From positions 1-24,725 of the forward strand of contig JAEOSV010000200.1 in the NCBI GenBank assembly GCA_016840185.1: DNA of 24,725 nucleotides, written 5' to 3'. Shown here piece by piece: positions 7,335 to 13,306 of the stretch. The translations under genes and the position numbers were made by a program. How positions within the stretch are numbered: position 1 is the stretch's first letter; the number at the start of each line of letters is the position of its first letter. The notes below the pieces were generated by a model that was not told where the DNA came from, did not search any database, and saw only the letters and a list, made by a program, of their open reading frames with translations. This DNA is from Candidatus Hermodarchaeota archaeon. GTDB lineage: Archaea > Asgardarchaeota > Hermodarchaeia > Hermodarchaeales > Hermodarchaeaceae.

Positions 7335-7366
7335 GGGTGACGTGCGTTGCGTCACCCATTTTTTTT
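7335..7366 (+). terminator. Perfect hairpin plus T8 terminator of the RNA candidate
   Basis: GGGTGACG (7335-7342) and CGTCACCC (7350-7357) form a perfect eight-pair stem around a seven-base loop, followed by A and eight T. It points in the plus direction and sits immediately after the closing helix of the RNA candidate. The next gene is on the minus strand and convergent, so the terminator cannot belong to it. Confidence 0.8.
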
Positions 7367-7394
7367 ACATTAACTTTTATCATCGAACCAATTG

Positions 7395-8804
7395 TCAGCC
7401 TAAGTGCCCTTTAGGTAAGGTCCATTGTTTTGTTTTAGGATTCCAAAGTCGATATGTGTGAATAGCTGGAACATGGGGTAGTTCACGCTTTAACCTCAAC
7501 ACGGTAACATCGTTGAGACCGGGCACCTCGAGAAGAGTATGGGTGAGTTGATTCGTCAGGCTCGGAGCCCACCCAAGGGTGCCTATATACACGATTGCGC
7601 CATTTTCAGTGGGAAAAAGTTGACCCATGACGAACTGCGTGATAAATTGCTGGAGAAAATCCAATGTTGTGGGTTCGCATTTAACCAAAACGCAGATGAT
7701 CTCATCAAAGAAGAGACGACCGAAGGTGAGATAGGGGAAATGGGCTTGGGCTTTTCGTAGACGGTTTTCATGGGCCCACGCTGTTTTGTCCGCCATTGTG
7801 AATCCATTGGTCTTGAGGAGTTCAAGTCTTTCAGACCTTTCGAGTAATCCTTCGCAGATACCAAGTGTTAGTATCCAATCAGTTTGGTTGAATCTTAGTG
7901 TTGATTGTTTGTAAGAAAATCCTCGGGGTGGTGGAAATTGGGGGCCATATTCTTCGATGAATCGTTTTGTGCCTTCAGTTCGTAAATCTGAGATAACTTG
8001 CCATTCTTGGGAGACATGATCATAACTCGCAAAACTCATGTTCGTGAAGAAACCATGGATTTGGAAAACCTCGAATTCCTCAAGAAACTCATCAGATATT
8101 TTACGTACAAACTGGTCAAATTGGGTTCGGGCTTGAACCTGATTTGGAAGATATAATGAAATGAATCCATCCTGTTGGTTCATATCAAAACTGGTCCCAA
8201 GAAGAAAGGGAAGGGAACCCTCTGAAGCAGCTTCCTGGTGAAAAAGTACTTCCAACTCGTGAGATGCCTTGGGTGATTTGGTACGAATTCGAATTCCCAA
8301 ATGTAACAATTCAAACTGGTGCGGATCGAACGCTGATGCGATTCGCACACCAAATTGTGTGAACAACTGATCTTTCTCCGAATTAATAGTCCGTGGGCTT
8401 ACTCCGAGGGTTTTTGCGAGACTCACCGTTCCAATCATTGGATCATGATGCATCCTAGTAAGAACGTTAGTTTGCAGTTGTGTCAAAACAGGAGGCTGCA
8501 TAATTTGTAGGCCTGCCAAAATGAGCTGCCTGACTCGGGATGGATCTGACAATTGATAACTTGAAAGCAATCCTAATCGATAATCTATTTCAGCTGCGAG
8601 CTCAAACGAAACGGGGGTTATTTGTAAAACGAGTTGTTCCGAAAACGTTGAGGGCGCAGTCGGGAATGGATAATCCCGGACGCGGAGTTGATAATCGATG
8701 ATCTGGTCTAATAGCTGCTGGAGTTTTTCAGCTTCCTTCCCTTGTCTGGTTGCATCGAGGATGTGCTGACGCTGTCTTTGCAACAATTTTTGGTATTCAT
8801 CCAT
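7395..8804 (-). CDS. Large winged-helix regulator with duplicated AsnC-like modules (paralogue A)
   Basis: This is a 469-residue soluble protein. A coiled, Gln-rich N-terminus (1-45) precedes a helix-turn-helix at about 105-150 (LTQLQTNVLTRMHHDP, then SLAKTLGVSPRTINSEKDQL). A beta-rich module containing IRTKS (173-177) ends with YDHVSQEW (261-268). A second, weaker winged-helix plus beta module occupies about 300-465 and ends in a similar YRLWNPKTKQW tail. The protein aligns along its length with the regulator at 9490-10890, notably at the first HTH and the (F/I)RTKS strand. I interpret it as a tandem HTH-plus-effector-domain protein related to Lrp/AsnC; DNA targets are unknown. GGGAGAG precedes the ATG. 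A 12-bp palindrome, CTTAAGCTTAAG (8835-8846), lies 31 bases upstream of the start. Confidence 0.7.
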   Translation of the reverse strand: MDEYQKLLQRQRQHILDATRQGKEAEKLQQLLDQIIDYQLRVRDYPFPTAPSTFSEQLVLQITPVSFELAAEIDYRLGLLSSYQLSDPSRVRQLILAGLQIMQPPVLTQLQTNVLTRMHHDPMIGTVSLAKTLGVSPRTINSEKDQLFTQFGVRIASAFDPHQFELLHLGIRIRTKSPKASHELEVLFHQEAASEGSLPFLLGTSFDMNQQDGFISLYLPNQVQARTQFDQFVRKISDEFLEEFEVFQIHGFFTNMSFASYDHVSQEWQVISDLRTEGTKRFIEEYGPQFPPPRGFSYKQSTLRFNQTDWILTLGICEGLLERSERLELLKTNGFTMADKTAWAHENRLRKAQAHFPYLTFGRLFFDEIICVLVKCEPTTLDFLQQFITQFVMGQLFPTENGAIVYIGTLGWAPSLTNQLTHTLLEVPGLNDVTVLRLKRELPHVPAIHTYRLWNPKTKQWTLPKGHLG

Positions 8805-8834
8805 TCCACTCTCCCTTTAACACAAGCTCGGATT

Positions 8835-8846
8835 CTTAAGCTTAAG
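8835..8846. promoter_or_regulatory. 12-bp perfect palindrome upstream of regulator A
   Basis: CTTAAGCTTAAG is self-complementary and sits 31 bases before the ATG at 8804, where a TATA box or dimeric-regulator operator would lie. A related AAGCTTAAG occurs upstream of ridA near 11695. Function is inferred from position only. Confidence 0.35.
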
Positions 8847-8904
8847 GTTTCAAGAGAAAAAATGGTTCAAATTAGATTCTAATTTCTCATGTTTCGCAGT
8901 AGAT

Positions 8905-9005
8905 TGGGAATTAGTCCTGCCAAATCGGTCTAATTCGGCTTGAACTCTGCGAAAATCTGCTAATTGGTTCGATTCAACTAATTCTAGCGCTATCCGCAGA
9001 GTTTG
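8905..9005. other. Cluster of perfect inverted repeats between regulator A and the small orphan gene
   Basis: Three stems lie in 100 bases. GAATTAG (8908-8914) pairs with CTAATTC (8930-8936). AACTCTGCG (8943-8951) pairs with CGCAGAGTT (8995-9003). Nested inside the latter, AATTGGTT (8962-8969) faces AACTAATT (8976-8983) with one mismatch, and TAGCGCTA (8985-8992) is an 8-bp palindrome. This 347-bp gap (8805-9151) has no convincing gene. The repeats could be operators for the flanking regulators or a folded leader RNA of regulator A. Confidence 0.4.
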
Positions 9006-9151
9006 AAAGAAAAAAACCCTGTTTATGCTCTGGATTTTCATCTTATAAGCGATTAATCGAATTCGTGGGTTGGAGAAGGAACTTCTCACCAAACCCGTTA
9101 TCCCTCCTCTTTCTCCACCTCGCTAGATGCGTAATGAGTATGTGATGCAAT

Positions 9152-9427
9152 ATGACGAACGACACTCCCGCCCATGAACCTCAACGAGCCGAATCCACCC
9201 TCCCCTTCAACTCAGAAGAAGGGGTTCTGGTCTCCGGGGGAAAGGTTCGTCACCTCTGCGTCGATCGGTTCTCGGAACGAGAAGTCTCCCGTCACCTCGC
9301 TGCAGTATGCCAACTACTTGTTCTCGCATTAGCTCGGGACTTTGGTGTTCAGTCACCTAGTTTCATTACAATCGTGCCTTCTGAGCCTACTCGGGGGGTC
9401 GAGCTCAGAATCAATACGCGCGATTAG
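9152..9427 (+). CDS. Small orphan protein between two paralogous regulators
   Basis: This 91-residue frame has a believable composition: a Pro/Glu-rich N-terminus, then a compact region with GVLVSGGKVRHL, an amphipathic helix rich in Leu/Ala (SEREVSRHLAAVCQLLVLAL) and a beta-like ending ITIVPSEPTRGVELRIN. There is no signal peptide and no recognised family. It is convergent with regulator B and divergent from regulator A, and ends 23 bases before a perfect 10-bp hairpin. The start has no strong ribosome site. The gene is probably real because of composition and its exact fit between two signals, but it could be spurious. A functional link to the regulators is inference from position. Confidence 0.5.
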   Translation: MTNDTPAHEPQRAESTLPFNSEEGVLVSGGKVRHLCVDRFSEREVSRHLAAVCQLLVLALARDFGVQSPSFITIVPSEPTRGVELRINTRD

Positions 9428-9449
9428 GCACCATACCCAGATATCCTTC

Positions 9450-9477
9450 GGGGCATTCAACCTTCAATGAATGCCCC
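9450..9477. terminator. Perfect 10-bp hairpin between convergent genes
   Basis: GGGGCATTCA (9450-9459) and TGAATGCCCC (9468-9477) are exact complements with an eight-base loop. The stem sits between the stop of the small plus-strand gene (9427) and that of the minus-strand regulator (9490). No T tract follows, so it probably acts as a shared 3'-end structure. Confidence 0.6.
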
Positions 9478-9489
9478 CCTCTGGGGACC

Positions 9490-10890
9490 TTAGATTTCTT
9501 CGTCAGTGAATTCCCAGTATTGTCGTTTTTCGTTCCAACGTGTGTACACTTGTTCTTGAAGCTTGTTCCCATAGTTGCGTTCTTGGTTCACGACCATGAG
9601 GTCATTGATGTCAAAAACAGTGGGCAGTTCTTGGATGAATCTTACGAGGAAATCGCGCCATCCTGTTGGACGTTTGATAAATACAATAATTCCTTCCTGC
9701 GTTAGGAAGGTAAAACTCAAGGGGAAAAACGAGGTAAGGAGTTGGAGTTGCCGTTGAACTTGTTGGTCACAGTCAATACAGAGCCCCACGAATTCTTCTA
9801 TTCCTGCTCCACTGAAATACAAATGGGGCGTGATGATTCTTTCTAGCTTCAATCGGTTAAATCTCTTTGAAATGGCATTGTAAGAGAGATTATTGCCGTA
9901 CCGTGAAAGGAAGCCTTGAAGATCTGCCAGGGTATCCTGTGCACTGAACCTAGCTTTTGTGATAAGATAGTCGACACGATCAAACACAGTAGGTTCTCCC
10001 AATTCTAAATGGGTGGTGTAAGATAGGGTCCCTTCAAAGTGCTGAATTGAGGTAAGGAAGTTAGAAAAATTCTCCAATTCAGGGGGAATCAACCAGCGAC
10101 CTTGTGCTGCATCGTAATGGTCAAATCTAATATTCCAAAATTTCTCTTTGGCCTGGTGCACTTTCGATTTAGCACAATATTCCTGTGTAAGTTGTCTGGT
10201 TCGACGTTCAAAGAGTCTAAAAGCCCGCTGTTGAGTAGGAATGGCAAAGGCGATGAATCCGTTTCGAAAGGTCACATCAAACACTAATGAAGTTAGAAAG
10301 AAAGGAGGGGATGTCCGAATCCATGTTTCGAGGGCTTTTGAATGCTCATAGGATTTGGTTCGGAAAAAGAAGCTGAACGGTGTCAACTTTAATTTTGTGC
10401 GGTTGGGAATATAAGACCGAGAAAGGACAAAAGACTCTTCAAGCTTGCCAAGTGCGTTGGTGACATAATGACGAGATTTCTGCAATCGTCGACTCAACTG
10501 GGAGACATTCATCAATGGCTCTTTTGAGAGTTCCTTCAGAATTGTGACTTGGTGTGTCGTGAGAGTGCGTGAAGACCTGATTTCAAATCCGTATTCCAAC
10601 AATTCATGAATACGCGAGGCAGATTCGATATGGTATTCATCGATGATGCGAATTCGGTCTCGAAATCCATCTGCAAGTTCTTGGGATGCGGTTAAATTTC
10701 GCATTCCGAACTTACGGTGTGCTATCAATTCCTTTTCTTGAGGAGTTAGGTTCTCTGTTTCCACTCTTTTGATGTATAGAATGACACTGTACAATTGGTG
10801 TTGGATGCCTGGACGTTCTACTACTGGGCTTGTACGTGCAACTATTTGGTCAGCGATTTCTATGAGTGGGTGGTCAATCACTCCCGCCAT
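9490..10890 (-). CDS. Large winged-helix regulator with duplicated AsnC-like modules (paralogue B)
   Basis: This is a 466-residue soluble protein related to the 7395-8804 regulator. An alpha-helical N-terminus leads to a helix-turn-helix at about 110-155 (LTTHQVTILKELSKEP, then VSQLSRRLQKSRHYVTNAL). A beta module follows, with FRTKS (176-180), ending in FDHYDAAQGRW. A second HTH-like segment (about 330-375, YNAISKRFNRLKLERI) and a second beta module follow, ending in VYTRWNEKRQYWEF. The repeated Y/W-x5-W endings support internal duplication. The start was chosen at ATG 10890, because GAGGTG lies eight bases upstream; the frame continues to a GTG at 10914. It probably binds DNA or an RNA-polymerase-associated target, with small-molecule input inferred from the AsnC-like fold. 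Confidence 0.7.
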   Translation of the reverse strand: MAGVIDHPLIEIADQIVARTSPVVERPGIQHQLYSVILYIKRVETENLTPQEKELIAHRKFGMRNLTASQELADGFRDRIRIIDEYHIESASRIHELLEYGFEIRSSRTLTTHQVTILKELSKEPLMNVSQLSRRLQKSRHYVTNALGKLEESFVLSRSYIPNRTKLKLTPFSFFFRTKSYEHSKALETWIRTSPPFFLTSLVFDVTFRNGFIAFAIPTQQRAFRLFERRTRQLTQEYCAKSKVHQAKEKFWNIRFDHYDAAQGRWLIPPELENFSNFLTSIQHFEGTLSYTTHLELGEPTVFDRVDYLITKARFSAQDTLADLQGFLSRYGNNLSYNAISKRFNRLKLERIITPHLYFSGAGIEEFVGLCIDCDQQVQRQLQLLTSFFPLSFTFLTQEGIIVFIKRPTGWRDFLVRFIQELPTVFDINDLMVVNQERNYGNKLQEQVYTRWNEKRQYWEFTDEEI

Positions 10891-11057
10891 ATTGATAACA
10901 CCTCTTGCTCTCACCCAAAAACGTTATCTTTCGGAATCAAATCTTAGAAAATTTGGCTAGAAGAGTACAAAGGTCTAGCAATTATCACTTGGCCATGGGT
11001 TCAGATTACCAAAAATAAGTTCTAGAGGCTGTGAAATTCGGAATAACCCTATAATTG

Positions 11058-11098
11058 TGCCTTTTCAGCTGTTCATGCTTCCAAGAAGGCATTTTTTT
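11058..11098 (+). terminator. Orphan plus-strand hairpin plus T7
   Basis: TGCCTT (11058-11063) pairs with AAGGCA (11086-11091), an inner CTT/AAG pairing is possible, and seven T follow (11092-11098). No plus-strand gene precedes it in this gap. It may therefore end a short plus-strand transcript that starts near the regulator B promoter. Confidence 0.35.
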
Positions 11099-11347
11099 CG
11101 ATTTTCTGTCATTAAATTGCGTCGTTTGTTGTCTTTTATCCGATTACGTCTTAGCAAATATCAACTTCATGAAGTGATGTAATCATGCTTGTACATCCAC
11201 CTGGAAACGGCGACGACGACGGTTTTCCATTTTAAATCCATTCCCAATTCCCGTCTAATCGTATCTCGTGAGATAAAGGAAATTGGGTCATCTGGTTTTA
11301 CCTGGAATTGAAATTCATTTGCCTTATGTACACTAAGGCATGTACAG

Positions 11348-11363
11348 AAAAAAAGAAAAAAAA
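11348..11363 (-). terminator. Poly-T terminator of the ferredoxin gene
   Basis: On the minus strand, 16 bases after the ferredoxin stop, there is a run of eight T, one C and seven T. No strong hairpin precedes it, which is normal for archaeal termination. The TGCCTTA/TAAGGCA hairpin lies just beyond. Confidence 0.6.
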
Positions 11364-11379
11364 CTCAGCTTCTCTGTAT

Positions 11380-11553
11380 CTATAGGGTTATTGCATCTTC
11401 AGGACAATTTTCAACACAAGATTCGCAATCGACACAAGCGTCAGGGTCTGTGACCTTGGACTTGTTGTCTTCGAGGGTAAAGCATTCGCTTGGGCAGACG
11501 TCCACACAACTGCCGCAACCTGTGCATTTTGCTTCGTCTACTTTAGGTGGCAT
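11380..11553 (-). CDS. Two-[4Fe-4S] ferredoxin, 57 residues
   Basis: This is a small cytosolic electron carrier. The translated frame begins MPPKVDEAKCTGCGSC and ends CPEDAITL. Cys10, 13, 16 and 20 followed by Pro, and Cys40, 43, 46 and 50 followed by Pro, give two textbook C-x2-C-x2-C-x3-C-P motifs, so two low-potential [4Fe-4S] clusters. The length matches clostridial-type archaeal ferredoxins. The middle is acidic (LEDNKSKVTDPDA), as usual for this fold. It is transcribed alone: a TATA-like box lies about 76-83 bases upstream and a poly-T tract ends the transcript. Candidate partners are 2-oxoacid oxidoreductases or hydrogenases elsewhere; none is nearby. The identification is very secure. 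Confidence 0.93.
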   Translation of the reverse strand: MPPKVDEAKCTGCGSCVDVCPSECFTLEDNKSKVTDPDACVDCESCVENCPEDAITL

Positions 11554-11584
11554 GGTTTGTTTCCATCCTTCGAGGTTCTCCCCT

Positions 11585-11636
11585 TGTTCGAGAACAGGAA
11601 GAGAGTATCTTCACAAGATGGCATTGGTATTTTAAC
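11585..11636 (-). promoter_or_regulatory. Promoter region of the ferredoxin gene with a short inverted repeat
   Basis: The minus strand reads TTAAAATA (11629-11636) as a TATA-like box. About 33 bases further downstream, near or just after the expected start site, lies TGTTC-GA-GAACA (11585-11596). This may be an operator or a small leader hairpin. Confidence 0.45.
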
Positions 11637-11751
11637 TTTTACACACGGTCAAAGTTTTGGAGCGATTTTGTAACACCTGAAGCGTAAGCATAATAAGCTT
11701 AAGATTAGGAATCGTTTCTCCTCTCTTAATCCGTTTGTTGGAGATGATCTG

Positions 11752-12147
11752 ATGCCGTCAAAGAAGTCTCGAATTTTTACCAAAGATGCCCCAACGCCAG
11801 TAGGTCCTTATAGTCAGGCTATTCGTGCGGGGGATTTCATTTTCGTCGCTGGTCAGGTTCCGGTAAACCCTGAAACCGGCGAGTTTGTCACTGAAAACAT
11901 TACCCTCCAGACCAGACAGTGTATGGACAATATCAAGACCATTCTGAACGCAGCAGGAGCGAGCATGTTAGACGTGGTGCGAACCACCATCTACTTGACC
12001 AATATGGGGGATTTCGGTGAAGTGAATGAAGCCTATGGCAATTATTTCGACCTTGATCCACCAGCCCGTACGACGATTGGAGTTGCCGCATTGCCAAAGG
12101 GTGTTGCTATCGAAATCGATGCTATCGCCTATGTTCCCACTAAATAG
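11752..12147 (+). CDS. ridA: RidA family reactive intermediate (enamine/imine) deaminase
   Basis: This 131-residue cytosolic protein hydrolyses reactive 2-aminoacrylate and related enamines or imines, protecting PLP enzymes. Signatures in order are PVGPYSQAIRAGDFIFVAGQ (about 16-35), VVRTTIYLTNMGDF (75-88), PPARTTIGVAALPKG (103-117) and IEIDAIA (120-126). Arg106 and Glu121 correspond to the substrate-binding Arg and catalytic-site Glu of the deaminase-active RidA subgroup, so activity is likely. Family members form homotrimers. The ATG has GGAGATGATC upstream at a suitable distance. The nitronate monooxygenase-like gene starts 44 bases downstream, so the two may be coexpressed in metabolite damage control. 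Confidence 0.93.
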   Translation: MPSKKSRIFTKDAPTPVGPYSQAIRAGDFIFVAGQVPVNPETGEFVTENITLQTRQCMDNIKTILNAAGASMLDVVRTTIYLTNMGDFGEVNEAYGNYFDLDPPARTTIGVAALPKGVAIEIDAIAYVPTK

Positions 12148-12191
12148 TGGCGGCTTCTGGATAACAAAGTGTAGACTTAAATCACCAGGCA

Positions 12192-13298
12192 ATGGCATGC
12201 TATAGCATGACGCGTCTTCACACCGAACTCTGTGACCTACTCGATATCCACGTTCCCATTCTCCAAGGTGGCATGGGACCTTACAAAACCGAGGACCTAG
12301 CCATCGCAGTTTCAAATGCTGGAGCATTAGGCGTGATTAGTAGTATTGGAATGGCGGCGACACTAATTCCCGAGGCTGCTCCTGTTGATGCTCAACGTCT
12401 GTTTGGTGATGACCCTCCCATAGTGTTACTACAGAAATCCATGGAGGCCGTCGCCATGGGAACCAAATCCTCCAAGGGGATCTTTGGTGTCAATGTCCCA
12501 GTAGCTGCTGAGTTCTTATTGGCATCGAAGATGTTTGTAGAGCAGGTAATCGAAGCACGCAAAGCTGATTCGGATATTGAACGGCAACTCCGTGTACTTA
12601 TCACCTCTGCTGGGAATCCAACGCCTTGGGCGGAAGTCAAGAAGCATGGGTTGATTTGGATTCATGTTGTGCCCTCGGTATATCATGCTAAGAAGGCTGA
12701 ACGAGCTGGAGCCGATGTAATCGTTGCATCGGGGCATGAAGGGGGTGCCCATGTCTCCTGGGATCCTGTGCACTCAATGGTTTTAGTACCGGCCGTGGCC
12801 AAAGCAGTAAAAACACCGGTAGTTGGTGCAGGAGGGTTCAGTGATGGAGCGTCCTTGGCAGCAGCGTTATGTATGGGTGCAGTTGGAATTCAAATGGGAA
12901 CTCGATTCATAGCAACTCAAGAAGCAGACTTTGAACCTATCTGGAAGGATGCTATCATCAATCGAGAAGAACGCCAAACTCTTGTTGGACGTGGGTTGTT
13001 TGGTCCGATGCGATTTCTCCGAAATCAACGGGCGGAAATGCTCGTGGAACAAACCCTTGGTGATGTTCCCCGCTTCTACCTTGGCGATCCTGTCGAATCA
13101 AATGAAGCGATTTTAGAGCTAGAACAATCAGGATTCGTGGATCTGTTAGACCAAAAATCGGATACAGCTCTAATGTTTGGAGGCGAAGTAACAGGACGAA
13201 TTTCAGATATGCCTACAGTCGCTGACTTAATTACACTGGTCATGAAAGACGCGAAGAAAATTTTGCAAGATCTTCCAAGTCGTATGCTTAAATCCTAA
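12192..13298 (+). CDS. Nitronate monooxygenase / 2-nitropropane dioxygenase-like FMN protein
   Basis: This 368-residue TIM-barrel flavoprotein has the FMN-binding start VPILQGGMG (about 21-29), then GALGVISSIGM, GVNVPVA (about 99-105), ASGHEGGAHVSW (179-190) with the catalytic-type His182, VVGAGGFSDG, and GIQMGTRFIA near the phosphate site. These features fit class I nitronate monooxygenases, and the enoyl-ACP reductase FabK shares the fold. The His in GHEGGAH favours the oxidase side. It would oxidise alkyl nitronates or a related natural substrate using FMN and oxygen. ATG 12192 begins the longest form. ATG 12207 begins at MTRLH and would suit a near-leaderless transcript from the ACTTAAAT box at about 12175-12182. 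A 14-bp palindrome overlaps that second start. Confidence 0.85.
   Translation: MACYSMTRLHTELCDLLDIHVPILQGGMGPYKTEDLAIAVSNAGALGVISSIGMAATLIPEAAPVDAQRLFGDDPPIVLLQKSMEAVAMGTKSSKGIFGVNVPVAAEFLLASKMFVEQVIEARKADSDIERQLRVLITSAGNPTPWAEVKKHGLIWIHVVPSVYHAKKAERAGADVIVASGHEGGAHVSWDPVHSMVLVPAVAKAVKTPVVGAGGFSDGASLAAALCMGAVGIQMGTRFIATQEADFEPIWKDAIINREERQTLVGRGLFGPMRFLRNQRAEMLVEQTLGDVPRFYLGDPVESNEAILELEQSGFVDLLDQKSDTALMFGGEVTGRISDMPTVADLITLVMKDAKKILQDLPSRMLKS
12196..12209. promoter_or_regulatory. 14-bp perfect palindrome at the start of the nitronate monooxygenase gene
   Basis: CATGCTATAGCATG is fully self-complementary and covers the second possible start codon (12207). It lies about 15-25 bases downstream of a TATA-like ACTTAAAT. 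This is where a dimeric repressor would block initiation. If translation starts at 12192, the palindrome is inside the coding region. Confidence 0.4.
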
Positions 13299-13306
13299 AA
13301 TGCCAG

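Larger units (their letters stand above)
10891..11379. other. Non-coding stretch dense in inverted repeats
   Basis: No gene is supported here. The stretch holds ACTTCATGAAGT (11164-11175, perfect palindrome), GATGTA/TACATC (11176-11181 and 11192-11197), TGGAAA/TTTCCA (11202-11207 and 11224-11229), CCCAATT/AATTGGG (11243-11249 and 11281-11287) enclosing TATCTC/GAGATA (11262-11275), and TGCCTTA/TAAGGCA (11320-11326 and 11334-11340). A TATA-like TTTTAAAT at 11230-11237 reads equally in both directions. Small RNAs or regulatory leaders are plausible; only very short frames are present. Confidence 0.4.

Noticed and set aside
8850..9092. Minus-strand 80-codon open frame (63 codons from its internal ATG)
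   Set aside because: Composition of the second half is helix-like, but no family is recognised, the start is weak (TTG), and the stretch is filled by three inverted repeats, which favours a non-coding role. It remains possible at low probability.
9520..9757. Plus-strand frames of 60-61 codons inside regulator B
   Set aside because: They are shadows of the minus-strand regulator, which has domain structure and a paralogue.
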